Shown here: positions 42,161 to 50,823 of the stretch, one piece after another
How positions within the stretch are numbered: position 1 is the first letter of the stretch
Layout of the letters: the number at the start of each line of letters is the position of its first letter
NCBI GenBank assembly: GCA_020253445.1
Contig: JADCBP010000014.1
Coordinates: forward strand, 1 to 64,000
Source: Methylobacterium sp.
Lineage (GTDB): Bacteria > Pseudomonadota > Alphaproteobacteria > Rhizobiales > Beijerinckiaceae
Direction of reading: 5' to 3'
DNA: 64,000 nt
Program-made: the position numbers and the translations under genes
The notes under the pieces: model-generated
Seen by the model: only the letters and a program-made list of their open reading frames with translations
What the model was told of the DNA's origin: nothing
Database searches by the model: none

Positions 42161-43701
42161 CCGGCCTTATAGAGTTCGCGATAGGTATCGCGCAAAACGT
42201 TCTTCTGCACCTTGCCCATGGTGTTGCGCGGCAACTCCTCCACCACCAGAACCCGCTTGGGCTGCTTGAACTTCGCGAGCCGCCCTTCCAGCGCGGAAAG
42301 AATGGCCTTCTCGCTGAGTTCGGCACCCTTCACCGGCACCACCACGGCTGTCACGCCCTCGCCGAAATCCTTGTGCGGCAGGCCGATCACGGCGCTCTCG
42401 CTCACGCCCGGCATGGCATCGATCTCGCCCTCGATTTCCTTCGGGTAGACGTTGTAACCGCCGGTGATGATGAGATCCTTTCCGCGCCCGAGGATATGCA
42501 CATAGCCGCGCGAATCGCACTTGCCGAGATCGCCCGTGATGAAGAACCCATCGGGCCGGAATTCGGCGGCGGTCTTCTCCGGGTTTCGCCAGTAGCCCTT
42601 GAACACGTTCGGGCCCTTGACCTCGATCATGCCGATTTCCCCGGCGGCGAGCGGCGAGCCCGTCTCGGGATCGGTGATGCGCAGCGAAACACCCGGCAGC
42701 GGGAAACCCACCGTGCCGGCAATTCTGGATCCGTTTTCCGCGCCGTCATAGGGGTTGGAGGTGTTCATGTTGGTCTCGGTCATGCCGTAGCGCTCGAGAA
42801 TGGCATGCCCCGTCTTCGCCTCGAAGGCGCGATGCGTCTCGGCCAGCAGGGGCGCGGAACCGGAAATGAACAGCCGCATCTTCGCGGTTGCCTCCTTCGT
42901 GAGGCCGGGATGATCGACAAGGCGGACATAGAAGGTCGGCACGCCCATCATGGTCGTGGCCTTCTGCATCAGCGAAAGCGCCTGCGCGGGGTCGAATCTC
43001 GGCAGGAAATGCATGGAGGCGCCGGAGAACAGGATGACATTTGTGGCCACGAACAGCCCGTGCGTGTGGAAGATCGGCAGCGCGTGGATCAGCACATCCC
43101 GGCTCGTGAAGCGCCAGGTTTCCACCAAGGCGCGGGCATTCGAAGCAAGATTCTCGTGAGAGAGCATCGCCCCCTTGGAGCGCCCCGTCGTGCCGGAGGT
43201 GTAGAGGATCGCCGCGAGGTCATCCGGGCCGCAATCGACATCCGAGAAGGTCGCCGAAGCCGCCAACGCCTTGTCCATCAGCGACCCGGCGGATTTTTCG
43301 ACGCTCTCCCGCTCGCCGAGCGTCTCGAGCTTTGCGCCGGCCTTCGCGGCGGCAGGCCGGAGGGCTTCCGCCTTCGAAGGATCGCAGACAAACAGGGCCG
43401 GCTCGGCATCGCCGAGGAAATACTCGATCTCCGCCGGCGTATAGGCCGTGTTGAGCGGCAGGAAGATCGCCCCGGCCCGCACGCAGGCGAGATAGAGCAT
43501 CAGGGCCTCGATGCTCTTCTCCACCTGCACCGCCACGCGATCGCCTTTCCCCACTCCAAGGCCGGTGATGGCATTCGCGAAGCGGGCGGAAACCGCCAGC
43601 ACATCGGCATAGCTGAAGGTCCGCCCATCCGGCAGATGCGCGAAAGGCGCATTGGCGGCCGGCATCCGCTGGGCAATCTGGTCGAAAAGGTGGTTCTGCA
43701 T
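42157..43701 (-). CDS. matB: Malonyl-CoA synthetase (MatB)-like ligase
   Basis: This is a 514-residue acyl-CoA ligase. P-loop ILYTSGTTGRSKGAMLSHEN, the FHTHGLFVATNVILFSGASM stretch, the adenylate motif LERYGMTETNMNTSNPYDG with Arg nearby, the hinge GRGKDLIITGGYNVYPKEIE and the catalytic Lys in LPRNTMGKVQKNVLR all match the MatB/ACSF3 group. It would turn malonate, or methylmalonate, into the CoA thioester. Malonyl-CoA decarboxylase, usually next to matB, is not present in this window. It is divergent from a Bug-type binding protein and is followed by a DUF1989 gene, so a different dicarboxylate is possible. Confidence 0.85.
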   Translation of the reverse strand: MQNHLFDQIAQRMPAANAPFAHLPDGRTFSYADVLAVSARFANAITGLGVGKGDRVAVQVEKSIEALMLYLACVRAGAIFLPLNTAYTPAEIEYFLGDAEPALFVCDPSKAEALRPAAAKAGAKLETLGERESVEKSAGSLMDKALAASATFSDVDCGPDDLAAILYTSGTTGRSKGAMLSHENLASNARALVETWRFTSRDVLIHALPIFHTHGLFVATNVILFSGASMHFLPRFDPAQALSLMQKATTMMGVPTFYVRLVDHPGLTKEATAKMRLFISGSAPLLAETHRAFEAKTGHAILERYGMTETNMNTSNPYDGAENGSRIAGTVGFPLPGVSLRITDPETGSPLAAGEIGMIEVKGPNVFKGYWRNPEKTAAEFRPDGFFITGDLGKCDSRGYVHILGRGKDLIITGGYNVYPKEIEGEIDAMPGVSESAVIGLPHKDFGEGVTAVVVPVKGAELSEKAILSALEGRLAKFKQPKRVLVVEELPRNTMGKVQKNVLRDTYRELYKAG

Positions 43702-44154
43702 GGTCGGATTCCGGTTCTGTCACGAGACCTGCTTGCGGCGGATGGCGGAAGGGCGCCGTGCGCTGCCTCCTGCACCGAAGCGCAGGCCGTAACAAGCCCA
43801 TGAATGGCAAATTCCTCGTGATTTTCCGTGATGGATGACGGATTGCCGAGATCGTTCACCATCGCGGCACGGGAATGCCGCCACCTCTTCTCGGAGAAAT
43901 CCGCGCGCATGTTCAGCCGTTCCAGCCGCACGGCAGAAGCGCGGGCATCCCTGTCGCCGCCGCCGGGAGGCGCGACCATGTGCGGGGTGCAGGGCGAACG
44001 GTTCTCGAAGCGGATCACAACCCTTGCCGAGCTCAATGGAGCCTGAAACGATCTTGCGCGGCCCGAGGGCCGTAGAAAACCAGCGGCGGAAACGATCCGC
44101 CCTGGAACCACAACAAGAGCCGGCACACAAACAGCCGGCAAAGGGAGGACCACC
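43702..44154. other. Divergent intergenic region, no supported gene
   Basis: This 453-bp gap lies between matB and the Bug-type gene. Short frames on both strands (for example 43828-44046 on the plus strand) show no domain and no good ribosome site. The final segment carries GGGAGGA 5 nt before the downstream ATG. Promoters for both genes should be here but no box was clear. Confidence 0.5.
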
Positions 44155-45162
44155 ATGACAGTTTCGCACAGCAAGACGACCCGTCGCGCCACACTTGCCG
44201 GCCTCGCGCTGGGTCTCGTGGGCGTCCTGGTGCCGCAGGGCGCGCTGGCGCAAGCCTGGCCCGCAGCCCGCCCCATTACCCTGCTCAATCCCTTCCCGGC
44301 CGGCGGCGGCACCGATGCCTTCGCCCGCCCGCTCGCGGCAGTGCTCGACAAGCAGTTGAACCAGCGCGTGATCATCGACAATCGCGGCGGCGCGGGCGGC
44401 ACGCTGGGTGCCGGCCAGGCGGCCAGGATGACACCGGATGGCTACACCTTCTTCGTGGGTGCCGCGCATCACACCATCGCCCCGGCAATCTACCCGAAGC
44501 TTGAATATGACCTCGAGAAGGATTTCGTGCCGATCGCGGTGATCGCGATGCCGCCGCAGGTGGTCTCGCTGTCGCCCAAGGCGCTTCCGAACGTGAAATC
44601 GCTGAAGGATTTCATCGCCCATGCCAAGGCCAATCCGGGCAAGATCAATTTCGGCTCCTCCGGCAATGGCTCCACGCACCATATCGCGGGCGAGATGTTC
44701 AAGATGCTCGCCGGCGTGGATCTCGTGCATGTGCCCTATCGCGGCGCGGGCCCGGCCCTGCAGGATCTCGTTTCCGGCAAGATCGACGTGATGTTCGATG
44801 GCCTCGGTTCCTCCGCGCCGCAGATCCAGGGCGGCAACCTGCTCGGCCTCGCAGTGGCTTCGGAGGCGCGCAATGCAGCGATCCCCGATGTGCCGACCGC
44901 AGAAGAAGCGGGCCTGAAGGGCTATGTGGTCTCCACATGGTATGGCGTCTGGGCCATCAAGGGCACCCCGCCGGATGTCATCGAGAAGATGACGGCCGAA
45001 ATCCGCAAGGCGCTCGCGAGCGACGAGATCAAGACCATCTGGGCCAATAACGGTTCGGCCATTCCCAGCATCTATCGCGATGATTTCGCCAAGTTCATTT
45101 CCTCGGAAATCCAGAAATGGGGCAAGGTCGCGCGCGAAGCGAAAGTGACCGTCAGCAACTGA
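44155..45162 (+). CDS. Bug/TctC-family extracytoplasmic solute-binding protein
   Basis: This 335-residue periplasmic protein has a twin-arginine-containing signal (TTRRATLAGLALGLVGVLVP, cleavage near ALAQA). The mature part has ITLLNPFPAGGGTDAFARPL, VIIDNRGGAGGTLGAGQAAR and LVHVPYRGAGPALQDLVSGK, all hallmarks of the tripartite-tricarboxylate (TctC/Bug) receptor family. No TctA or TctB membrane gene lies nearby, as for most Bug paralogs. A GGGAGGA ribosome site precedes it. Its ligand may be the acid activated by the divergent MatB-like ligase. A perfect hairpin follows the stop codon. Confidence 0.93.
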   Translation: MTVSHSKTTRRATLAGLALGLVGVLVPQGALAQAWPAARPITLLNPFPAGGGTDAFARPLAAVLDKQLNQRVIIDNRGGAGGTLGAGQAARMTPDGYTFFVGAAHHTIAPAIYPKLEYDLEKDFVPIAVIAMPPQVVSLSPKALPNVKSLKDFIAHAKANPGKINFGSSGNGSTHHIAGEMFKMLAGVDLVHVPYRGAGPALQDLVSGKIDVMFDGLGSSAPQIQGGNLLGLAVASEARNAAIPDVPTAEEAGLKGYVVSTWYGVWAIKGTPPDVIEKMTAEIRKALASDEIKTIWANNGSAIPSIYRDDFAKFISSEIQKWGKVAREAKVTVSN

Positions 45163-45171
45163 ATTCCACAA

Positions 45172-45198
45172 GGCCGGGGCACAACGAATGCCCCGGCC
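45172..45198. terminator. Hairpin terminator between convergent genes
   Basis: A perfect 10-bp stem GGCCGGGGCA / TGCCCCGGCC with a 7-nt loop lies 10 bp after the Bug-type stop and 9 bp from the gntR stop on the other strand. There is no T run, but its strength and convergent position suit bidirectional termination. Confidence 0.65.
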
Positions 45199-45206
45199 CT
45201 GAGCCA

Positions 45207-45896
45207 TCAGGTGGCGCGTCCTGGACCCATTGCCCCGAACTGGGCGGCAATGGGTTCTTTTTTGCCAAGAATATGCCTTTCCATCAGCGCTGCGAGCTTC
45301 TCGCCATCGCGTTCGATCATCAGGCGGAGCATCTCCTCATGCTCGTCGATGGCGCGCTGCCATTGCTCCGGCGTCTTGTGCGCCGCGTAGCGGAAGCGCT
45401 GGATGCGGCTTGAGAGCCCGGCATAGAGCTGGGCGAGCGTGGCATTTTTCGCCGCGCGCATCATTGCCTCGTGGATCTGCCGGTTGAGGGTGAAATAGCG
45501 CGCTTCGTCGCGCCTCTCGAAGGCCTCGAGCATGGTCTCATGCAATTCCGCGATATCCGCGATCTCGCTGTCGGTGATGCGCTTTGCGAGGAGACGCGCG
45601 GCGTTTGCCTCGAGCCCCGCGATCACCTCCAGCATCTCGTCGATTTCCGCCTCATTGACGGCGGCGACACGCGCGCCCCGGTTGGGCAGAAGCTCCAGCA
45701 GGCCCTCGGTCGCGAGGATCTTGATCGCCTCGCGCAGAGGCGTGCGCGAAATTCCGAAACGCTCCGCGAGTTCGAGTTCATTCACCCGTGAGTTGGGTTC
45801 CAGTTCGCCCGCGCGGATGAGGTCGCGAATGCGCTCCGCCACCTCATCGTGGAGGTAGCGGCGATGGATACCATCGACGGCCGAAATCCGCGTCAT
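45207..45896 (-). CDS. GntR family regulator, FadR/FCD subfamily
   Basis: This is a 229-residue regulator with an N-terminal winged helix (LHDEVAERIRDLIRAGELEP, then LELAERFGISRTPLREAIKI) and a C-terminal all-helical FCD ligand domain with the metal-site His residues (AELHETMLEAF, IHEAMMRAAKNA, IDEHEEMLRLM). Its start overlaps the stop of the FAD/Fe-S dehydrogenase gene (ATGA), so they form one operon. FCD regulators usually bind small organic acids. An A-rich repeat in the divergent promoter at 48950-48975 is a candidate operator. Confidence 0.93.
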   Translation of the reverse strand: MTRISAVDGIHRRYLHDEVAERIRDLIRAGELEPNSRVNELELAERFGISRTPLREAIKILATEGLLELLPNRGARVAAVNEAEIDEMLEVIAGLEANAARLLAKRITDSEIADIAELHETMLEAFERRDEARYFTLNRQIHEAMMRAAKNATLAQLYAGLSSRIQRFRYAAHKTPEQWQRAIDEHEEMLRLMIERDGEKLAALMERHILGKKEPIAAQFGAMGPGRAT

Positions 45897-48877
45897 GGGC
45901 TTCTCCGCTGCCGCGCGAAAACATTCCCGGGCAAAGTGGTGGCCGGCTCGCGTGAAGACAATGCGTCGTCAACAACAAGAGCCTGATCGAGAACCCGCAC
46001 GACGTGCATGGCTTCGCGGCTCGCGCCGTCTGCGATCTGGTGGCGGCAGGAGGTGCCATCGGCCACGATGAGATCTCCCTGGCCGGCCGCGCGCACGGCC
46101 GGCAAGAGGTTCGCCTCTGCCATCGCGCGGGACAGTGCGAGCGTTTCCGCCTGATAGCCGAAGCTGCCGGCCATGCCGCAGCAACTCGATTCGATCAGCT
46201 TCACCTCCAGGCCCGGCACGGCCCTGAGGCAAGCCTCTACCGCGCTCATGACATCCGCCGCCTTCTGGTGGCAATGGCCGTGGAGATGCGCCACGAGACC
46301 CTGCTGGTCCGCCAGCGGCAGCGTCACGCGACCGCTCGCGAGATCGGCCGCGAGAACCTCCTCGATCAGAAACGCCGCCCTGCCGATGGCCGCCGCATCC
46401 GCGCCCGGCCTCACCGCGCGCAACTCATCTCGCAGGGTCAGCAGGCAGGAAGGTTCAAGCCCGACGATCCGGGCGCCCTTCGCCACAAGGGGCGCATAGG
46501 TGGCAACGAGCCGCTCCATCTCCGCCCGCGCCTCCGCCACCTGTCCCACGGAAAGGAAGGTGCGCCCGCAGCAGGGCGGACGCTTCCCCTCCGCCGGTTC
46601 CGCGCGATGCAGGCGATAGCCCGCTGCCCCGAGCACGCGCATGGCGGATGCGAGATTCTCCGGCTCGAAATTCCGGTTGAACGTGTCGACCAGGATCACG
46701 AGATCGAGCCCATCGCCACGCACATCATCCGGTGTCGAGAAGGCACCATCCTCGCGCCAGGGCTCACGCCATTCCGGAAGCAGGCGTTCAGCGGAGAAAC
46801 CGGTCATGCGTTCCATCAGATGCCGCAGAAGGGGCAGGCGGTTGCGCAGATTGGCGATGCTGCGAAAACGCTGCGCGAGCGGCGCATAACGCGGCAGCCA
46901 GCCCACGAGGCGATCGCGCAAGCCGGGACCATGCCGCGCTGCGTAATGATGCTGGAACTCGATCTTCATCTTGGCCATGTCGACGCCCGTCGGGCATTCG
47001 CGCTGGCAGGCCTTGCAGCCCACGCAGAGGCTCATCGCCTCCTTCATCTCGGGTGAGGTGAAGGCATCGCGTCCCAGTTGTCCGGAAATCGCGAGTCTCA
47101 GGACATTGGCGCGCCCGCGCGTCACATGCGCCTCATCCTCCGTCACGCGGAAGGAGGGGCACATCGCTCCGCCGCTGCGTTTGCGGCAGGTGCCGTTGTT
47201 GTTGCACATCTCCACCGCGCCGGCAAAGCCGCCCCATTCGCTCCAATCGAGCGCGGCTGCCGCGGGAAGCGCAGTGGCATATTCGGAATCGAACCGCATC
47301 AGCCGGCGATCATCCATCCGAAACGGCGCGACGATCTTGCCGGGATTGAGCCGGTTCGCGGGATCGAAGGCGGTCTTCACTTCCGAGAAGGCGAGGCTGA
47401 GCCGCTCGCCAAACATCGGCGCAATGAATTCCGAACGCGAAATGCCATCGCCATGCTCGCCCGAATAGGAGCCCTTGAAGCGCCGCACGAGTTCGGTTGT
47501 CTCCTCGGCGATCGCGCGCATGGCGCGCACGCCCGCTTCCGTCTTCATGTCGAGGATGGGCCGGACATGCAGGCAGCCGACGCTGGCATGAGCATACCAG
47601 GTGCCGCGCGTGCCATGTTTATCGAACAACGCCGTCATGGCATCGGTATAATCCGCGAGATGCTCCAGCGGCACCGCGCAATCCTCGATGAAGGAAACGG
47701 GTTTCCCGTCGCCCTTCATGGACATCATGATGTTGAGGCAAGCCTCGCGCACCTCCCAGACCTGCTTCTGCAAGCCGGCATCGAGCACCTCGACCACCGC
47801 ATCGGGGAAGCCGAGGTCGGCCATGGCTTCATCGAGCCGGCGGAGATTCACCCGCAAAGCATCCGGATCATCGCCCGCGAATTCGGTCAGCAGCAGGCAA
47901 TCCGGCCGCCCCCGGGTGATGCGCGAAAGCGTGCGCACAAAAAGTGGAATATCCGCTCCGAGCGAGAGCACATTCTGATCCACCAGCTCCACGGCCGCCG
48001 GTCCGAGCGCCACGAGGTGCCGCGTCGTCTCCATGGCGGAGCGGAAGCTGGGGAACTGGCAGACACCCATGACGCGATGCTTCGGCAAAGGCGTGAGCTG
48101 CAACTCGATCGCCGTGAAGGCTGCGAGCGTGCCCTCGGACCCTACCAGCAGATGCGCAAGATTGGCATCGGGCAGGAGCAGGCTATCGAGATTGTAGCCG
48201 CCCACGCGACGCTGAACCTTCGGGTAGCGCATCTCGATTTCCGCGCGCTCGCGCTCGGCGAGATTCAGCATGGCATCCGCGAGCGGCTGGTTCGCCATCG
48301 CGGCGCGACGCTCGAAGCGCATCGCGGCACCGTCGGCGAGCAGCGCATCGACCATCGTCACATGATCGACCATCTTGCCAAAGACAAGGCTGCGCGCGCC
48401 GCAGGAATTGTTGCCTGTCATGCCGCCGATGGTGCAGCGCGAGGCGGTGGAGGGCTCCACGGGAAAGAACAGGCCATCGGCCCGCAGGCGCGCGTTGAGA
48501 CGCTCCAGCACCATGCCCGGCTGCACGCGCATGCGTCGGCCTTCAGCATCATAATCGATGACTCCGTTGAAGTGGCGGGAGCAATCGACCACCAGACCCG
48601 GGCCAATGGGCTGGCCGTTCTGCGAGGTGCCGCCGCCGCGGAAGATCACCGGCATCTCATGTTCGCGCGCGACCTCGAGGGTCGCGGAAATATCCAGCGT
48701 CGAGCGCGGAAACACGACGCCCATCGGCATGATCTGGTAGATCGAGGCATCCGTGGCATAGCGGCCGCGCGTGAAGGCGTCGAAGGCGACCTCGCCCTTC
48801 AGCGCCTTGCCGAGGCGCCGCTCCAGCGCGATATTGCGGATGGCGGCCGCGCTCGATCGCCGATCGACAATACCCAT
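45893..48877 (-). CDS. FAD-linked oxidase/Fe-S 2-hydroxyacid dehydrogenase (YdiJ/D-2-hydroxyglutarate dehydrogenase-like)
   Basis: This 994-residue modular flavoprotein starts at ATG 48877, chosen for GGGAGG 5 nt upstream; an in-frame GTG at 48895 has no such site. Residues of about 40-270 form a PCMH FAD domain (VIFRGGGTSQNGQPIGPGLV, GMTGNNSCGARSLV). The FAD-oxidase C-domain follows, with YSGEHGDGISRSEFIAPMFG. Then come CNNNGTCRKRSGGAMCPSFR and the ferredoxin motif CVGCKACQRECPTG, and finally cysteine-rich CCG motifs (PPCCGRTF, ESSCCGMAGSFG). The layout matches D-2-hydroxyglutarate/D-lactate dehydrogenases that pass electrons to quinone. The substrate is probably a D-2-hydroxyacid such as glycolate, lactate or 2-hydroxyglutarate. 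Confidence 0.9.
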   Translation of the reverse strand: MGIVDRRSSAAAIRNIALERRLGKALKGEVAFDAFTRGRYATDASIYQIMPMGVVFPRSTLDISATLEVAREHEMPVIFRGGGTSQNGQPIGPGLVVDCSRHFNGVIDYDAEGRRMRVQPGMVLERLNARLRADGLFFPVEPSTASRCTIGGMTGNNSCGARSLVFGKMVDHVTMVDALLADGAAMRFERRAAMANQPLADAMLNLAERERAEIEMRYPKVQRRVGGYNLDSLLLPDANLAHLLVGSEGTLAAFTAIELQLTPLPKHRVMGVCQFPSFRSAMETTRHLVALGPAAVELVDQNVLSLGADIPLFVRTLSRITRGRPDCLLLTEFAGDDPDALRVNLRRLDEAMADLGFPDAVVEVLDAGLQKQVWEVREACLNIMMSMKGDGKPVSFIEDCAVPLEHLADYTDAMTALFDKHGTRGTWYAHASVGCLHVRPILDMKTEAGVRAMRAIAEETTELVRRFKGSYSGEHGDGISRSEFIAPMFGERLSLAFSEVKTAFDPANRLNPGKIVAPFRMDDRRLMRFDSEYATALPAAAALDWSEWGGFAGAVEMCNNNGTCRKRSGGAMCPSFRVTEDEAHVTRGRANVLRLAISGQLGRDAFTSPEMKEAMSLCVGCKACQRECPTGVDMAKMKIEFQHHYAARHGPGLRDRLVGWLPRYAPLAQRFRSIANLRNRLPLLRHLMERMTGFSAERLLPEWREPWREDGAFSTPDDVRGDGLDLVILVDTFNRNFEPENLASAMRVLGAAGYRLHRAEPAEGKRPPCCGRTFLSVGQVAEARAEMERLVATYAPLVAKGARIVGLEPSCLLTLRDELRAVRPGADAAAIGRAAFLIEEVLAADLASGRVTLPLADQQGLVAHLHGHCHQKAADVMSAVEACLRAVPGLEVKLIESSCCGMAGSFGYQAETLALSRAMAEANLLPAVRAAGQGDLIVADGTSCRHQIADGASREAMHVVRVLDQALVVDDALSSREPATTLPGNVFARQRRSP

Positions 48878-48949
48878 GCCTGCCTCCCGATCCACGTCTC
48901 ACGAAGCCATTGAAAGCGCGGTTGCAGCGCCGGCCCCGCTTGACGATTT

Positions 48950-48975
48950 TTATAATACAAAATACAAAATGACAA
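48950..48975. promoter_or_regulatory. AT-rich promoter/operator with 7-bp AATACAA repeats
   Basis: TATAAT (48951-48956) is followed by two overlapping AATACAA units and an AATGACAA-like third. The stretch lies in the 200-bp divergent gap between the FAD dehydrogenase and aminotransferase genes. It resembles a promoter -10 region with a repeated GntR-type half-site; this is inference. Confidence 0.4.
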
Positions 48976-49076
48976 ACACGGGAAGGCCCGCTCTAAACAG
49001 CTCGGACCGGGAACTGGCGACACAACCAGCAAATGGCTCGCATCCTTCACCAAAAGAAGCCCGGAGATTTCCTGCC

Positions 49077-50243
49077 ATGATCGTAACCGGTCGCCACTTC
49101 CTCCAGATTCCCGGCCCAACCAATACACCGTTACCTGTTCTCGCGGCCATGGCCAAGCCGACCATCGACCATCGTGGACCAGAATTCGGCAAGCTCGGGC
49201 TGGATGTGCTCTCTCGCATCCGTGGCGTCTTCGGCACGAAGAATCCGGTAGTGATTTATCCGGCCTCCGGCACCGGCGCCTGGGAAGCGGCGCTCGTCAA
49301 CACGCTCTCTCCGGGCGACCGCGTGGTGATGTTCGAGACCGGCTGGTTCGCGACCCTCTGGAGCCGCATGGCCAGGCGCCTGGGGATCGAGGCGGAATTC
49401 ATTCCCTCGGACTGGCGAGCCGGCGCGGATGCCGCTGCCATCGAGGCGCGCCTGCGCGACGACAGGAACCACGAGATCAAGGCGGTCTGCGTCGTCCATA
49501 ACGAGACCTCCACGGGCTGCGTCTCGGACATCGCTGCCATCCGGAGGGCGATCGACCATTCGAAGCACCCGGCCCTGCTGATGGTCGATACGATTTCATC
49601 GCTTGCCTCCATCGATTACCGGCATGACGAATGGGGCGTGGATGTCACGGTCGGCGGTTCACAGAAGGGCCTGATGCTGCCCCCCGGCCTGTCCTTCAAC
49701 GCGGTTTCCGACAAGGCATTGAAGGCCTCGAAAGCCGCGCGCTTTGCTCGCTCCTTCTGGGATTGGGAGGAGATGATCGCGATCAATGCGAAAGGCTATT
49801 TCCCCTACACGCCGGCAACAAACCTGCTCCAGGGCCTGAAGGTTGCGCTGGACATGCTGGAGGAGGAAGGCCTGCCGCAGGTCTTCGCCCGGCATGATCG
49901 CGCCGCGGAAGCCACGCGCCGCGCCGTGCGCCACTGGGGCTTCGAGACGGTCTGCGCAAAAGCGTCGGATTATTCGTCATCGCTGACGGCGGTCTTCCTG
50001 CCGGAGGGCCATTCGGCGGATAATCTGCGCAAGATCATTCTCGAGCGCTCGAACATGAGCCTCGGCAACGGCCTCGGCCGCCTGGCGGACCGGGTGTTCC
50101 GGATCGGCCATCTCGGCGATTTCCATGATCTGATGGTGACTGGCACACTCTCGGGCGTGGAGATGGGCCTCGCCGTCGCCGGCATTCCGCACAAGCCCGG
50201 AGGCGTGCAGGCGGCCATGAACTTCCTGCAGGGCAATGCCTGA
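49077..50243 (+). CDS. Serine-glyoxylate / alanine-glyoxylate aminotransferase (class V)
   Basis: This 388-residue PLP enzyme starts at ATG 49077 after CCCGGAG. It has HFLQIPGPTNTPLPVLAAMA, YPASGTGAWEAALVNTLSPG, VVHNETSTGCVSDIAAIR and MVDTISSLASIDYRHDEWGV; the Schiff-base Lys is in TVGGSQKGLMLPPGLSF. The C-terminal GNGLGRLADRVFRIGHLGD is typical of serine-glyoxylate aminotransferases of methylotrophs and rhizobia. It would convert serine and glyoxylate to hydroxypyruvate and glycine. Divergence from a 2-hydroxyacid dehydrogenase operon suggests glyoxylate or related 2-oxoacid metabolism. Alanine or aspartate as amino donor is also possible. Confidence 0.88.
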   Translation: MIVTGRHFLQIPGPTNTPLPVLAAMAKPTIDHRGPEFGKLGLDVLSRIRGVFGTKNPVVIYPASGTGAWEAALVNTLSPGDRVVMFETGWFATLWSRMARRLGIEAEFIPSDWRAGADAAAIEARLRDDRNHEIKAVCVVHNETSTGCVSDIAAIRRAIDHSKHPALLMVDTISSLASIDYRHDEWGVDVTVGGSQKGLMLPPGLSFNAVSDKALKASKAARFARSFWDWEEMIAINAKGYFPYTPATNLLQGLKVALDMLEEEGLPQVFARHDRAAEATRRAVRHWGFETVCAKASDYSSSLTAVFLPEGHSADNLRKIILERSNMSLGNGLGRLADRVFRIGHLGDFHDLMVTGTLSGVEMGLAVAGIPHKPGGVQAAMNFLQGNA

Positions 50244-50408
50244 TTCGAGCGGTCCGCGCGCAGACCAAAGCGGCCTCACAAAAGGGGCCTCGCGGAAAGA
50301 AAATCAACAACGACTGGGTTACCGGAGCACCATTGGGTCCGGTGATCGAAGGCGCCGCAACGGGCGCTCGGGCATGGATCGGGGACCGGTCCAGCCCCCG
50401 AGCAGGAC

Positions 50409-50621
50409 TTATTCGACCGGGCGCAGGCGATCTGCGGCGGTCTTGCCCGTGCGGCGGTCGGTCATCAGCTCGTAGGAGACCTTCTGGCCTTCGTTCAAAG
50501 TAGCGAGCCCCGAACGCTGAACCGCAGTGATATGCACGAAAACATCAGGCCCGCCGGCATCCGGCTGAATAAAGCCATAGCCCTTCTGGGTGTTGAACCA
50601 TTTCACGGTTCCCGTCTGCAT
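50409..50621 (-). CDS. CspA-family cold-shock protein
   Basis: This 70-residue single cold-shock domain starts at ATG 50621, with GGAGAAGGA 6 nt upstream. RNP1 (KGYGFIQP) and RNP2 (VFVHITAV) are intact in [20 protein letters not shown]. The C-terminus [20 protein letters not shown] is like other alphaproteobacterial Csp proteins. It binds single-stranded RNA or DNA as a chaperone. The upstream 200 bp has no gene and may hold a long leader, as in many csp genes. Confidence 0.95.
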   Translation of the reverse strand: MQTGTVKWFNTQKGYGFIQPDAGGPDVFVHITAVQRSGLATLNEGQKVSYELMTDRRTGKTAADRLRPVE

Positions 50622-50770
50622 AGGCTGTCCTTCTCCAGTCAGTTCTCGGAAAAGCCTTCCGGCCAATCCGGGGAATTGAATCAAAGCATCCCCCATGTTC
50701 TGGAAAGCTGCAAGCCCCAAGAATCCTTTTGCTCGCCCCATAGAACGATGAAGTTTCAGGTGAGTTGAGC

Positions 50771-50797
50771 GAAAACAGGATATTTTTCCTGCTTTTC
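50771..50797. terminator. Bidirectional hairpin terminator
   Basis: GAAAACAGGA and TCCTGCTTTTC form a stem with a single bulge around a TATTTT-type loop. A/T tracts flank it on both strands. It follows the stop of the coiled-coil gene (minus strand, 50824) and precedes the csp leader. Confidence 0.6.
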
Positions 50798-50823
50798 ACC
50801 AAGGCCGAGCCCGGCCCGGGGCC

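Noticed and set aside
43828-44046. Small plus-strand ORF (72 codons) in the matB-Bug spacer
   Set aside because: No ribosome site, no domain and a competing frame of similar size; treated as noncoding.
42157-45896. Complete malonate catabolic operon (matR-matA-matB-matC)
   Set aside because: Only a MatB-like ligase is present; no decarboxylase or carrier, and the GntR gene is coupled to a different operon.
47078-48913. A 611-codon plus-strand frame opposite the FAD/Fe-S dehydrogenase
   Set aside because: His/Arg-rich antisense translation, no motifs; the minus-strand protein has all FAD and Fe-S motifs.
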